Made by a program: the position numbers and the translations under genes
Assembly (NCBI GenBank): GCA_025451845.1
Contig: JANWJS010000053.1
Location: 62,001 to 126,000, forward strand
DNA: 64,000 nt
DNA from: Steroidobacteraceae bacterium
GTDB taxonomy: Bacteria > Pseudomonadota > Gammaproteobacteria > Steroidobacterales > Steroidobacteraceae
Reading direction: 5' to 3'
Part shown: one piece after another, positions 17,419 through 26,304 of the stretch
How the letters are laid out: every line of letters begins with the position of its first letter
How positions within the stretch are numbered: position 1 is the first letter of the stretch
Notes under the pieces: model-generated
Databases searched by the model: none
Told to the model about the DNA's origin: nothing
What the model saw: the letters and a program-made list of their open reading frames with translations, nothing else

Positions 17419-17446
17419 AACCGCCAGTCCTCTGGCGGTTTTTTTT
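17419..17446 (+). terminator. Intrinsic terminator acting as attenuator before DAHP synthase
   Basis: AACCGCCAG (17419-17427), loop TCCT and CTGGCGGTT (17432-17440) form a perfect 9-bp stem. With the two T that end the stem, a run of eight T closes at 17446. It lies 31 bp before the DAHP synthase start and downstream of an aromatic leader peptide, so it would end transcription unless the ribosome stalls. The left arm can pair with an upstream antiterminator segment at 17362-17368. Confidence 0.85.
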
Positions 17447-17477
17447 GCCCCGGGGACTCGCAAACCCGGAGCCGAGC

Positions 17478-18587
17478 ATGCATTCCCAGACCGACGACCT
17501 CCGCATCCGCGGAATGACCGAGCTCGCGACGCCCGAGCAGGTGATCCGCGAGCTTCCTTGCACCGACCGGGCGGCAGCCACCGTGAGCGCTACCCGCCGC
17601 GCAGTGCAGCAGATTGTGCATGGCCGCGACGATCGGCTCGCCGTGGTGATCGGGCCATGCTCGATACACGACGCGCACGCCGCGCGCGAATATGCGCAGC
17701 GCCTCGCACATGAGCGCGCCCGGCTCAGCGGCGAGCTCGAGCTGGTGATGCGCGTGTACTTCGAGAAACCCAGGACGACGGTAGGTTGGAAAGGCCTCAT
17801 CAACGATCCGAATCTCGATGGCAGCTTCCGGATCAACCACGGTCTGCGGCTCGCCCGCGGACTGCTGGTCGACATCGACGAGCTCGGCGTGCCGGCCGGA
17901 TGCGAGTTCCTGGACATCATCACGCCGCAGTACATCGCGGACCTGGTCGCTTGGGGCGCAGTCGGCGCCCGCACGACGGAAAGCCAGGTGCACCGCGAGC
18001 TCGCCTCCGGTCTCTCCTGTCCGATCGGTTTCAAGAATGGAACGGACGGTAACGTGCGGGTGGCCGTGGATGCCGTAAGGGCCGCCGCGCAGCCGCATCA
18101 CTTCCTTGCCGTGACCAAACAGGGCCGCAGCGCCATTGCGGCGACCTCGGGCAACGCGGACTGCCATGTCATCCTGCGGGGCGGCAGAACACCCAACTAT
18201 GATGCGGCGAACGTCGAGGCAGCCTGCCGCGAGATGGCAGCTGCAGGTGTCGACACCCGGCTGATGGTCGATGCGAGCCACGGCAACAGCGGGAAGCGTC
18301 CTGAGCAGCAGCCCCTTGTCGTCGAGGATATCGCTGCGCAAATCGAAGGGGGCGACCGGCGCATCGGCGGTGTCATGATCGAGAGCAATCTCGTGGCGGG
18401 ACGCCAGGACCTGGTGCCCGGTCATCCTCTCCTCTACGGCCAGAGCGTCACGGACGGGTGCATCGATTGGCCGACATCGGTGAAGGTGCTCGAGCGGCTC
18501 GCGGCAGCCGTCGCCCGGCGCCGCGGCAGCATCCGTCCCGCCCGAAACGGCCGGCCGGCGCTGCGATCGTCGGCGACGATCTCGTGA
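17478..18587 (+). CDS. aroG: 3-deoxy-7-phosphoheptulonate (DAHP) synthase, class I AroFGH type
   Basis: The enzyme condenses phosphoenolpyruvate and erythrose 4-phosphate to DAHP, the entry step of the shikimate pathway. The 369-residue product has the class I motifs VVIGPCSIHD (about 55-64), YFEKPRTTVGWKGLINDP (about 94-111) and DASHGNSGK (about 264-272). It starts at ATG 17478 (MHSQTDDLRIRG) with GGAG upstream; the frame is open upstream through the attenuator but that region is not translated as this gene. Which aromatic amino acid inhibits it cannot be told, so the AroG label is a family name. Expression is probably controlled by the leader peptide and terminator just upstream. Confidence 0.92.
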   Translation: MHSQTDDLRIRGMTELATPEQVIRELPCTDRAAATVSATRRAVQQIVHGRDDRLAVVIGPCSIHDAHAAREYAQRLAHERARLSGELELVMRVYFEKPRTTVGWKGLINDPNLDGSFRINHGLRLARGLLVDIDELGVPAGCEFLDIITPQYIADLVAWGAVGARTTESQVHRELASGLSCPIGFKNGTDGNVRVAVDAVRAAAQPHHFLAVTKQGRSAIAATSGNADCHVILRGGRTPNYDAANVEAACREMAAAGVDTRLMVDASHGNSGKRPEQQPLVVEDIAAQIEGGDRRIGGVMIESNLVAGRQDLVPGHPLLYGQSVTDGCIDWPTSVKVLERLAAAVARRRGSIRPARNGRPALRSSATIS

Positions 18588-18630
18588 CGAGCCGAGGTCC
18601 GGCGGCCTGCCGCTGCCGTATGCTGTGCTG

Positions 18631-20832
18631 ATGAAATCATCGATCCCCGCGGTGGTCCTGCTCCTTGCAGCGGGCACCTGGGCGTTGCCGTCCGCAGCGC
18701 GATCGGCGGCTACCGGCAATGTCTCCCGCTGGGAGCGCGAGGCGCAGAACGTCACGATCTACCGCGACAACTGGGGCATTGCCCACGTTTACGGCAAGAC
18801 CGACGCCGACGCGGTGTTTGGCATGGAGTATGCGCAGGCGCAGGACGACTTCAACCGGGTCGAGTCGAATTACATCGACGCGCTCGGTTGGCGCTCGCAA
18901 GCGCAAGGCGAGTCCGCGATCTACCGCGATCTGCGCAGTCAGCTGTTCGTCGATGGCCAAGCGGTCCGGGCGGAGTACGAGCGAAGCCCGCAATGGCTCA
19001 AAAAGCTCATGAACGCCTTCGCCGATGGCTTGAACTACTATCTCTACAGACATCCTGAGGTGAAGCCGCGGGTCATCGGTCATTTCGAGCCCTGGATGGC
19101 GCTCGCCTTCAGTGAAGGCAGCATTGGCGGTGACATCGAGACGGGGGTGAGCGTCCCGCAGCTCGCCGCCTTCTACGGCGGGCCGCCGGTCCCCGCCGAT
19201 GCCACCGCGAGCATCGCACCGCTGCCGCCGGAGCCTCAAGGCTCAAACGGCATCGCCATCTCCCCAGCCATCACCCTGGACCATCGCGCGCTGCTCTGGA
19301 TCAATCCGCACACTTCTTTCTACTTCCGCTCCGAGCTGCAAATGGTGAGCGGGGAGGGACTCGACGCATACGGCGCCGTCACCTGGGGTCAGTTCTTCAT
19401 CTATCAGGGATTCAACGCGACCGCCGGATGGATGCACACCTCGAGCGGGGTGGAGAACATCTCCTGGTTCCTGGAGACGGTTACCAGAAAGAACGGCCGT
19501 TACTACTACCGATACGGAGACCGGGAGCTACCCGTCAAGACGCGGCGAATCGTGGTGCGTTTCAGGACGCCGACCGGGATGGCGGAAAAAGCGTTTACGG
19601 CTTACTACACGCAGCATGGCCCGGTCATTGCGCGGATCGGCGACAAGTGGGAAACCGTGAACCTGATGCAGAGCCCCCTACGCGCGCTCGTCCAGGATTT
19701 CAGCCGGACCAAGGCCGCGGATTATGCGCAGTTTCGCAGGGCAATGCAGCTGCATACCGACTCATCGAACAACACCATCTTCGCTGACGCCGAGGGCAAC
19801 ATCGCCTACTGGCACTCGGACTGGATCCCGCGGCGCAGCGACGCGTTCGACTGGAGCAAGCCGGTCGACGGCAGCAATCCGGCCACTACCTTCCACGGCC
19901 TGCTCACCCTCGACCAGACCCCGCATCTGCTGAATCCCCCGAATGGCTGGCTCTACAACTCCAACAACTGGCCCTGGTCCGCGGCGGGTCCATACAGCCC
20001 GAAGCGGCAGGACTTTCCGAAGTACGTGGAGCGGGGTAGTGAGGAGACCGCGCGCGGCCATCACGTCCTGAGACTGCTCAGCGGTGGGAAGAACTGGACC
20101 ATGGCATCGTTGACCGCGGCGGCATTTGACAGCTACCTCCCTGCGTTCGCGACCATGATCCCGGTCCTCGTGAAGGCCTACGATGCCACGCCCGGGTCCG
20201 ATCCGCTCAAGGCGCGCCTCGCCGCGCAGATCATCGTGCTCCGCGCCTGGAATTACCGCTGGGGGATCAATTCGGTCGCGACCTCCCTCGCCGTGTTCTG
20301 GGGCCGGGACATCTTCGGGCACGTACTGGCTGCAACGCAGGCATTGGGCATCTCGCCCGAGGACTACGTGGTGCAGCGTGCGACGCGCCAGCAGCTGCTG
20401 TCGTCCCTGGCTGTGGCATCCGGCCAGCTGGAGGCGAATTTCGGCAGCTGGGACACTCCTTGGGGCCGCATCAATCGCTTCCAACGGATCAATGATGACA
20501 TCGAACCGGGTTTCGACGACTCGAAGCCGAGCATTCCGGTGCCCTTTACCTCCTCGCTCTGGGGCTCCCTGGCCGCTTTCGGCGCACATTCGTACCCCAA
20601 CACCAGGAAGTGGTACGGTGACGTGGGCAATAGCTTCGTCGCGGTCGTGGAACTCGGTCCCCAGGTGCGCGCCTGGGCCATCACCGCCGGTGGCGAGAGC
20701 GGCAACCCGGCCTCGCCGCATTTCGATGACGAGGCGGCTCAGTACGCCATGGGTGAGCTGCGGCCGGTTTACTACTACAAATCGCAGCTCGCGGGCCACA
20801 TCGAACGGCAATACCATCCGGGCCAGGATTAG
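18631..20832 (+). CDS. Penicillin acylase (S45) family amidohydrolase
   Basis: The 733-residue secreted N-terminal-nucleophile hydrolase carries a signal peptide (VVLLLAAGTWALPSAAR). Precursor layout is typical: alpha-chain motif RDNWGIAHVYG (about 46-56), spacer, then the autocleavage site before Ser205 in PQGSNGIAIS, which becomes the catalytic N terminus of the beta chain. WLYNSNNWPW and the Arg/Asn-rich C-terminal region also fit. The family cleaves amide bonds of acylated small molecules, including beta-lactams, acyl-homoserine lactones and lipopeptides; the natural substrate here is unknown. ATG 18631 is preferred over GTG 18625. It ends 18 bp before the convergent GGDEF gene. Confidence 0.9.
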   Translation: MKSSIPAVVLLLAAGTWALPSAARSAATGNVSRWEREAQNVTIYRDNWGIAHVYGKTDADAVFGMEYAQAQDDFNRVESNYIDALGWRSQAQGESAIYRDLRSQLFVDGQAVRAEYERSPQWLKKLMNAFADGLNYYLYRHPEVKPRVIGHFEPWMALAFSEGSIGGDIETGVSVPQLAAFYGGPPVPADATASIAPLPPEPQGSNGIAISPAITLDHRALLWINPHTSFYFRSELQMVSGEGLDAYGAVTWGQFFIYQGFNATAGWMHTSSGVENISWFLETVTRKNGRYYYRYGDRELPVKTRRIVVRFRTPTGMAEKAFTAYYTQHGPVIARIGDKWETVNLMQSPLRALVQDFSRTKAADYAQFRRAMQLHTDSSNNTIFADAEGNIAYWHSDWIPRRSDAFDWSKPVDGSNPATTFHGLLTLDQTPHLLNPPNGWLYNSNNWPWSAAGPYSPKRQDFPKYVERGSEETARGHHVLRLLSGGKNWTMASLTAAAFDSYLPAFATMIPVLVKAYDATPGSDPLKARLAAQIIVLRAWNYRWGINSVATSLAVFWGRDIFGHVLAATQALGISPEDYVVQRATRQQLLSSLAVASGQLEANFGSWDTPWGRINRFQRINDDIEPGFDDSKPSIPVPFTSSLWGSLAAFGAHSYPNTRKWYGDVGNSFVAVVELGPQVRAWAITAGGESGNPASPHFDDEAAQYAMGELRPVYYYKSQLAGHIERQYHPGQD

Positions 20833-20850
20833 CTCATGGCGGGGCGAGCC

Positions 20851-22269
20851 TTACGCAACGCTCACGCGATTGCGGCCTGCGCGCTTGCTCTCGTAGAGCG
20901 CGGCGTCGGCGGCCCTGATCAGGATGCGCGGGGAGACGTGCTCGTCGCCTCGATGGGGCGCAAATCCCGATATGCCAAAGCTTCCCGTGATGCGCAGCGG
21001 CCCAGCCGTCGTGTCGCATGGGGTGAGTCCGATGCGCTCGCACAGGCGCCGCGCGACGAGCAGCGCTTTGGGGATGGTCACTTCCGGCAGGACGACCGCA
21101 AACTCTTCGCCGCCGATGCGTGCGACCCAGTCCTCTCCCAAACGCAGCCCATGAGTGAGCCTGGCGGCGAACTCGCGCAGCACCTGATCGCCGACCTCGT
21201 GACCGTGAGAGTCATTCACCGCCTTGAAGTGATCGATGTCGCACATCAAGAGTGAGAGCGGCCGGCGCAGCCGCATCGCGCGCTCAACTTCGCGCGGAAA
21301 CTCGTGCTCGAAGAAGCGGCGGCTGCCGCAGCGAGTGAGCTCATCGATCGTCGATAGGATGCGGTTGTCGGTGAGCGCGAGCTGCAATGCAGCCGAGAGA
21401 CTCGCGATGCGGCGGGCGGTCGTCAGATGTCCCCAGAACTCCTCGCCGCCGGCTTCGGGCGGCATGCAATCATTGGCGCCTCGGCGCAGGGCCTCGCGCG
21501 TGCCGACCGTGCCGTCGACATCGACATAAACGACGTGGGTCGCCGAGCCCGTATGGAGCTGGCGCATTGCCTGGACGAGATTGAGCTGGTCCGTGAAGAG
21601 CAGGGCATACGTGCGCGCCTCGAGGCTTGCGAGTGCTTCCGTCGCCGAGGTGAGAGGCTCGACTTCAATATTGGCGTTCAGAAGCCACTTCACGAAGCGC
21701 TCGCGTATCTCTTCGTGCCCGAGGACGAGCAAGGCGATCGGAACGGGTGGATGGCGTCGCAGGACGTTCGACAGTGCTGACTGGTCTTCATGCTGCAGAG
21801 CGCGATCGAGAATCCCCTGACGCTCTATGAGATAGGTGGCCGTGCTGCTCGCCTCGGCATCCGTCTCGGTCTTGCGACGATCGGAGCGGCTTTCCTGCAC
21901 CAGCTCCGTGCGCTCATCGAGCGCTGAGCGGACGACGCCCGCTAGCCTGCCCAGATTCGCCTTGGCCACGAATCCCGCGGCACCCCGCTCCCTGGCCACT
22001 TCCCCGGCCGCCGGATCGGAATTGCCAGTGACGAAAATGAATGGCGTGCGGGGACACTCCGTCCGCGCGATGGCGAGCGCCGCGAGGCCGTCGAAGCCGG
22101 GAACGCTCGAATCGGAGAGGATGATGTCGGGAGAGTGCTGCAGTCCCTGGCGGAACTCGGCCTCGCTCTCCGCGCGTTCGAACGAGCAGGCGACACCTGC
22201 CTGCGACAGGGTTCGGCAGGATGACTCCGCTGCCGCACCATCGTCCTCGAGCACCAGCATCCGAATCAT
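20851..22269 (-). CDS. PleD-like diguanylate cyclase with two receiver domains
   Basis: The 472-residue protein has a receiver domain (1-120: acidic VLEDDG, phospho-Asp in ILSDSSVPG, Thr in FVTGN, Lys in FVAKA), a second receiver-like domain (about 170-290) without a clear acceptor Asp, and a C-terminal GGDEF domain (about 310-470). The active-site motif is intact as RIGGEEFAV. The inhibitory RxxD site expected five residues before it reads LGED, so product inhibition may be lost. This architecture matches PleD, which makes cyclic di-GMP when phosphorylated. No histidine kinase is adjacent. It starts at ATG 22269 and is convergent with the acylase. Confidence 0.9.
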   Translation of the reverse strand: MIRMLVLEDDGAAAESSCRTLSQAGVACSFERAESEAEFRQGLQHSPDIILSDSSVPGFDGLAALAIARTECPRTPFIFVTGNSDPAAGEVARERGAAGFVAKANLGRLAGVVRSALDERTELVQESRSDRRKTETDAEASSTATYLIERQGILDRALQHEDQSALSNVLRRHPPVPIALLVLGHEEIRERFVKWLLNANIEVEPLTSATEALASLEARTYALLFTDQLNLVQAMRQLHTGSATHVVYVDVDGTVGTREALRRGANDCMPPEAGGEEFWGHLTTARRIASLSAALQLALTDNRILSTIDELTRCGSRRFFEHEFPREVERAMRLRRPLSLLMCDIDHFKAVNDSHGHEVGDQVLREFAARLTHGLRLGEDWVARIGGEEFAVVLPEVTIPKALLVARRLCERIGLTPCDTTAGPLRITGSFGISGFAPHRGDEHVSPRILIRAADAALYESKRAGRNRVSVA

Positions 22270-22717
22270 TTCATTCCCATCCCTTCACGAAGACGAGTAA
22301 CGTTTACCCGGTCTTCGCGTGCACGAGCGTCCAGACAACGATAAGTAAAGCAGGCCTTTTGCGTGCTGGGGATGACCTCACGGCCTCAGAATCCAAGGAT
22401 AGCAACTCAATGGCATGCCTCCCGGTCGCAGGGGCCCAGGCCCAATGCCGTGCCCCAGCCCCGCGCCTGCATCAACTGTGCCTGACCCTCATGTCTGGAA
22501 CAGCGCAGGTGACTCGCGCTGACTGGAGATCATCATCGCAGGTTCCCGCGGTGCCTGGGCGGTAGCGGCGAAAGGCCGTGGCACACGTGATCCAGCGAAA
22601 AGGCGGTGCCGGTCTGGAAGCCGGTAGCGACGGTTGCATGGGCGGGCACCTGCTAACATCCTACCGATACCGCCTCGGACGCAATTATAATTTACTTGCA
22701 TAATAAGGCGTAACTAT
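22270..22717. other. 448-bp intergenic region before dusA
   Basis: No convincing gene is visible. The right end (about 22680-22717) is much richer in A/T than the surroundings and continues into the first 45 bp of dusA. It contains ATTATAATTTACTTGCATAAT, where CATAAT could serve as a -10. The same kind of A/T-rich entry precedes the dusA scrap at 62541, which suggests that the left flank of this dusA came from an inserted element. Confidence 0.5.
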
Positions 22718-23764
22718 TTGGAATTAAATAGAAAATTATCCGTTGCTCCGATGATGGGGCGGACGGACCGGCACTGTCGCTATTTTCTTCGCGGCTTCTC
22801 GGCGCGGATGCTCCTCTACACGGAGATGATCCCCGCCGCGGATCTGACGCAGGGCGACTCCACGCGGCTCCTCGAGTTCGATCCCGAGGAACACCCGGTC
22901 GCGCTGCAGCTCGGCGGCGGTGACCCGCAGGAGCTGGCGGCGGCCGCGCGCAAAGGCGAGCAGGCGGGTTACGACGAGATCAACCTGAACTGCGGTTGCC
23001 CGAGCGACCGGGCCACGGGCGGTGTGTTTGGCGCGTATCTCATGCAGCGGCCGGAAACCGTTGTGGCTTGCGTTGCCGCCATCCGCGCGGCCGTTCGTGT
23101 GCCGGTGACAGTCAAAATGCGGATCGGAGTCATCGCGGGCCGGGGCAGGGCCGCCATCGAGGCCAGCCATCGCTTCGACGAGGCGGAGCAAGCCGCCCTC
23201 AGCCAATTCGTGGGCGCCGTCCGCGATGCCGGCTGCGACGCTGCGATCGTTCACGCGCGCAAGGCGGTGCTCGGCGGACTGTCGGCGCAGGACAACAGGG
23301 AGATACCTCCGCTGCAGTACGATGTCGTGAGGCAGGTAAAAGAGGCCTTTCCCGATTTGCACGTGATCGTCAACGGCGGGCTGCGCGAGCCGGACGCGAT
23401 CCTCAGCCTGCTCGATGGCCTCGACGGCATCATGCTGGGGCGCGAGGCGTATCACCGCCCCGTAGTTCTTGCGCGGCTCGATGCCCTCCTGTTCGGTGCC
23501 GAGCCGAACCCGGGCCCCTCTCACTCGAGCCGGGAAGCGCCAGACGCGGTTGCGCGCGCGCAAGCCATCGTGCGTATGCAGTGCTACATCGAGCGGCAGC
23601 TGGCGCGCGGTGAAAGGCTGTCCGCCATCGTCCGTCACATGCAGGGCTTGTACGCGGGCGAGCCCGGCATGCATGAGTTCCGGCGCACATTGGCCGAAGG
23701 CGCTCGGCGCCCGGGTGCGGGCGCGGAAGTGTTGGCGCAAGCCGCCGCGAGTGCTCGAGTCTGA
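22718..23764 (+). CDS. dusA: tRNA-dihydrouridine synthase A
   Basis: DusA reduces uridines 20 and 20a in the D-loop of tRNA with FMN and NADPH. The 348-residue product is full length, with SVAPMM at 8-13, CGCPSD with the catalytic Cys94, VKMRIG at about 134, and HARKAVLGGLS at about 187-197. The start is a TTG at 22718. Its first 15 codons are A/T-rich (MELNRKLSVAPMM) unlike the rest, and the scrap at 62541 opens nearly identically. The usual MMDWTDRH reads MMGRTDRH here. A second, more canonical dusA begins at 63705. Both features point to replacement of the 5' end by an integrating element. Confidence 0.88.
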   Translation: MELNRKLSVAPMMGRTDRHCRYFLRGFSARMLLYTEMIPAADLTQGDSTRLLEFDPEEHPVALQLGGGDPQELAAAARKGEQAGYDEINLNCGCPSDRATGGVFGAYLMQRPETVVACVAAIRAAVRVPVTVKMRIGVIAGRGRAAIEASHRFDEAEQAALSQFVGAVRDAGCDAAIVHARKAVLGGLSAQDNREIPPLQYDVVRQVKEAFPDLHVIVNGGLREPDAILSLLDGLDGIMLGREAYHRPVVLARLDALLFGAEPNPGPSHSSREAPDAVARAQAIVRMQCYIERQLARGERLSAIVRHMQGLYAGEPGMHEFRRTLAEGARRPGAGAEVLAQAAASARV

Positions 23765-23856
23765 TGAGATCATGGGGAGCACTGTCGCGGAGATCGTGAG
23801 CCCTGGTGGGCCAAGAAGACAACCAGGCCATGGCAGGCGCGTGATTCGCCGGAGCC

Positions 23857-25281
23857 TCATTTCCAGGCGCTGAGGGTCAGCGGACTCTCCACAGCGTCCT
23901 CGAGTTGCCCCAGCGTTTGCTGCGCGCGCACCAGCGCGTCGAGCCGGTCCTGTGCACCGGCCTCATAGGCCAAGCGGGCGTTGGCCTGGTCGAGCGGCTG
24001 CAGCTCCCCAGCGGCGACCTGCGCATGGACGGAGCTGAGCTGCCGGTCGAGATTGCGCAGCAGGGCGTTGGCCGTCATGAGCTGTGCGCGGGCGGAGTCG
24101 TACCCGGCGAGGGAACTATCGATCTGGGTCACTGCGCACGTCTGGACCGTGAGGAAGTGAGCAGCCGCAAGTCCCCGTTGCGCCTTTGCCTCGGCGATCG
24201 GGCCCTGATTGTGGTTGCGCACGGGCAGGGGAAGCGAGAGCCCGAGCTCCCATTCCCTGTCGTCGGCGAGCTGCTCGTTCCAGGCAAAGCCGGGTCCGAG
24301 ACTGATGTCCGGCCATTGGCGCGCGATTTGCAGCTGCAGCGCCGACTGGCTGGCCGCGTAACGCTCCAGGGCGGCCCGGACATCGGCGCGGTCGAGCAGG
24401 GCGCGTTGCCTCACCTGCGGGCGGGTGAGCTCCAGGGGAACGGTCTGCAGCTCGGCGAACGAAAATCGTGCGCCGTCGAGGGCACGCAGCGGCACGCCGA
24501 GGGCGCCAGCGAGCGCGACGCGCGCTCGCTGCAACTGACCTGTTGCGGCCTGGCGCGCGAGGGTCGTACGGTCCACGGCAATACCAGCCTGCGTCGCTTC
24601 GTAGCTCGAGACGTTGCCCGCTTTGAGCTGACCTTCAAGCAACGCGAGGACTCTCTGGCGTGTCGACTCTTCCCGCTCGAGCTGCAACTCGGATTGGCGT
24701 GCCGCGTAGAGCGCGAGGAGGGCGGCTCGCAATCTACTGCGGACGCGCCACACGGTGGCGACCAGATCCCAGCGTGCTGCTGCGGCGAGATGCCGTGCCT
24801 CGGCGAGACGATAGCCGCGCTTTCCCGCGGTCTCGAACGGCCAGTCGAAGGAGAGGGGCACGATCCAAGGGTGGACCGTACCGGGAACACCGGTGTCGTA
24901 GCCGGGTGTGAAGGAGATCGTCGGGTTGGGGCGCTCTCCGGCCGAGATTTCGGCAGCCTGTGCGGCGAGCAGCTTGCCGCGCGCCTCGGCGAGGGCCGGC
25001 TGGTAATACAGCGCCGCCAGTGTCAGCGTCCTCAGGCTCCACGCGGCTCCACCTGCCGGTGCAGGGACGTGATTGGCCGCCAGAAAGGTGCGCAGGCCGG
25101 GTGTCTCGAGGGAGCGCGTTTCGAAGCTCGTGATGCTCGCTGCTGCGGACAGGGGCTTCGCCTGAAAGTGGGCGCAGGCGGCGAGCTGGCCGGCACAAGC
25201 CAGGATCAGGAAGCCGCGGGTGTGCCAGCTGCGTGACACAGCCAACTTCGACCGCACGGCCGTCCTCGCTCGGATGACCAT
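23857..25281 (-). CDS. TolC/CusC-type outer membrane efflux lipoprotein
   Basis: The 474-residue product has a lipobox (GQLAACAHF, Cys36) after a hydrophobic signal, so it is probably lipid-anchored in the outer membrane. The rest is the twofold OEP repeat: long helical segments such as ALYYQPALAEARGKLLAAQA (about 90-110) and a second copy around 300-430. It would form the exit duct of an RND pump. It is divergent from the adaptor and pump genes with only 39 bp between starts, so one control region serves all three. The basic N terminus is long and an internal start is possible. Confidence 0.88.
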   Translation of the reverse strand: MVIRARTAVRSKLAVSRSWHTRGFLILACAGQLAACAHFQAKPLSAAASITSFETRSLETPGLRTFLAANHVPAPAGGAAWSLRTLTLAALYYQPALAEARGKLLAAQAAEISAGERPNPTISFTPGYDTGVPGTVHPWIVPLSFDWPFETAGKRGYRLAEARHLAAAARWDLVATVWRVRSRLRAALLALYAARQSELQLEREESTRQRVLALLEGQLKAGNVSSYEATQAGIAVDRTTLARQAATGQLQRARVALAGALGVPLRALDGARFSFAELQTVPLELTRPQVRQRALLDRADVRAALERYAASQSALQLQIARQWPDISLGPGFAWNEQLADDREWELGLSLPLPVRNHNQGPIAEAKAQRGLAAAHFLTVQTCAVTQIDSSLAGYDSARAQLMTANALLRNLDRQLSSVHAQVAAGELQPLDQANARLAYEAGAQDRLDALVRAQQTLGQLEDAVESPLTLSAWK

Positions 25282-25320
25282 TCAGGAACTATACTGGAAG
25301 TAGCTTGGGGATGTTAAGTC

Positions 25321-26304
25321 GTGCTGTCGATGACACCGCTGAAGTACCTGCTGTTGCCGGCTTGCGCCGTGCTGCTGCTGTCCGGCCCGCTGTACGCCGA
25401 CAGCGGCGATGACGAGCCACCTGCCGCAGTCGGCCAGGGTAACACGCTGCCGGCTCTCAGCACCGAACAGCAGCGCGCGGTCGGCATCGTCGTCGCGCCG
25501 GCGCCTGCGGCAAATCTGCCGCAGCGCATTGACGCCTATGGTCGGGTGCTCGACTCGTCGCAACTGGTCGGCGATGCCGGCCGGCTCGATTCCTCGCGGG
25601 CTGCGCAGCGGGCCGCCGCCGCGCAAACCGCTCGGCTGCACGGGCTCTACCGCGGTGCCAATGCATCACTGAAGGCTTTGCAGGCGGCCGAGGCGCAGCA
25701 AACCGAGGCGCAGGTCCGCCTACGACAGGCGCAGACGGAGTTCCTGCTGCACTGGGGACCGCTGGCGCTGCTCGGCGATGCGCGGCGCGCAGCTCTGATC
25801 AAACAACTCGCCGCCGGCCGTCAGTTGCTGCTACGCGCCGACCTGCCGGGTCGCCACAGCTTGGGGCTGGGCACGATGCCGACGCAAGCCTTGGTCGATG
25901 TCGACGGCGTGAAGGTGGAGGCGCGTGTGCTCGGCCCCCTGCCGCAGTCGGCGGCACAGATGCAGAGCGCCGGCCTGCTGCTGCAAATCCCGCATCCGCC
26001 GGCCGGCCTGGGGCCGGGCGCAGAGCTGCCGGTCATGCTCCAAGGAGGTGACCGCAACGGACGCCTGGTGCCGGATGGAGCCCTGCTCTATGGGGAACAC
26101 GGCGCCTATGTCTATCACCTACTACCGGACAAGAGGAAGGACGGCGATAGTCAGTTCGCACCCGCCCCGGTGACGTTGCTGCAACCCGTCGGTGAGGACT
26201 GGCTGGTGACCGGGCTCCACGCCGATGAGCGCATCGTCGTGCATGGCGCCGGCGTGCTGTGGTCGCTCCAGGGGCTGGGCAATATCTCCGACGAAGACGA
26301 CTAA
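25321..26304 (+). CDS. Periplasmic adaptor of an RND efflux pump (compact form)
   Basis: The 327-residue protein has a signal peptide (KYLLLPACAVLLLSGPLYADS) and matches RND membrane-fusion proteins in its N-terminal QQRAVGIVVAPAPA strand, a short helical hairpin (about 85-150) and C-terminal beta domains ending in GLHADERIVVHGAGVL. It should link the inner-membrane pump to the outer-membrane duct. It is short, and I do not see the second lipoyl half-motif that normally follows the hairpin. GTG 25321 fits GGGGA 9 bases upstream; ATG 25330 is an alternative. Its stop codon overlaps the pump start (TAATG), so the two are translationally coupled. Confidence 0.8.
   Translation: MLSMTPLKYLLLPACAVLLLSGPLYADSGDDEPPAAVGQGNTLPALSTEQQRAVGIVVAPAPAANLPQRIDAYGRVLDSSQLVGDAGRLDSSRAAQRAAAAQTARLHGLYRGANASLKALQAAEAQQTEAQVRLRQAQTEFLLHWGPLALLGDARRAALIKQLAAGRQLLLRADLPGRHSLGLGTMPTQALVDVDGVKVEARVLGPLPQSAAQMQSAGLLLQIPHPPAGLGPGAELPVMLQGGDRNGRLVPDGALLYGEHGAYVYHLLPDKRKDGDSQFAPAPVTLLQPVGEDWLVTGLHADERIVVHGAGVLWSLQGLGNISDEDD

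Noticed and set aside
23905-25236. A 443-codon frame opposite the TolC-type gene
   Set aside because: The minus strand holds an evident outer-membrane efflux protein with lipobox; the plus frame has no domain.
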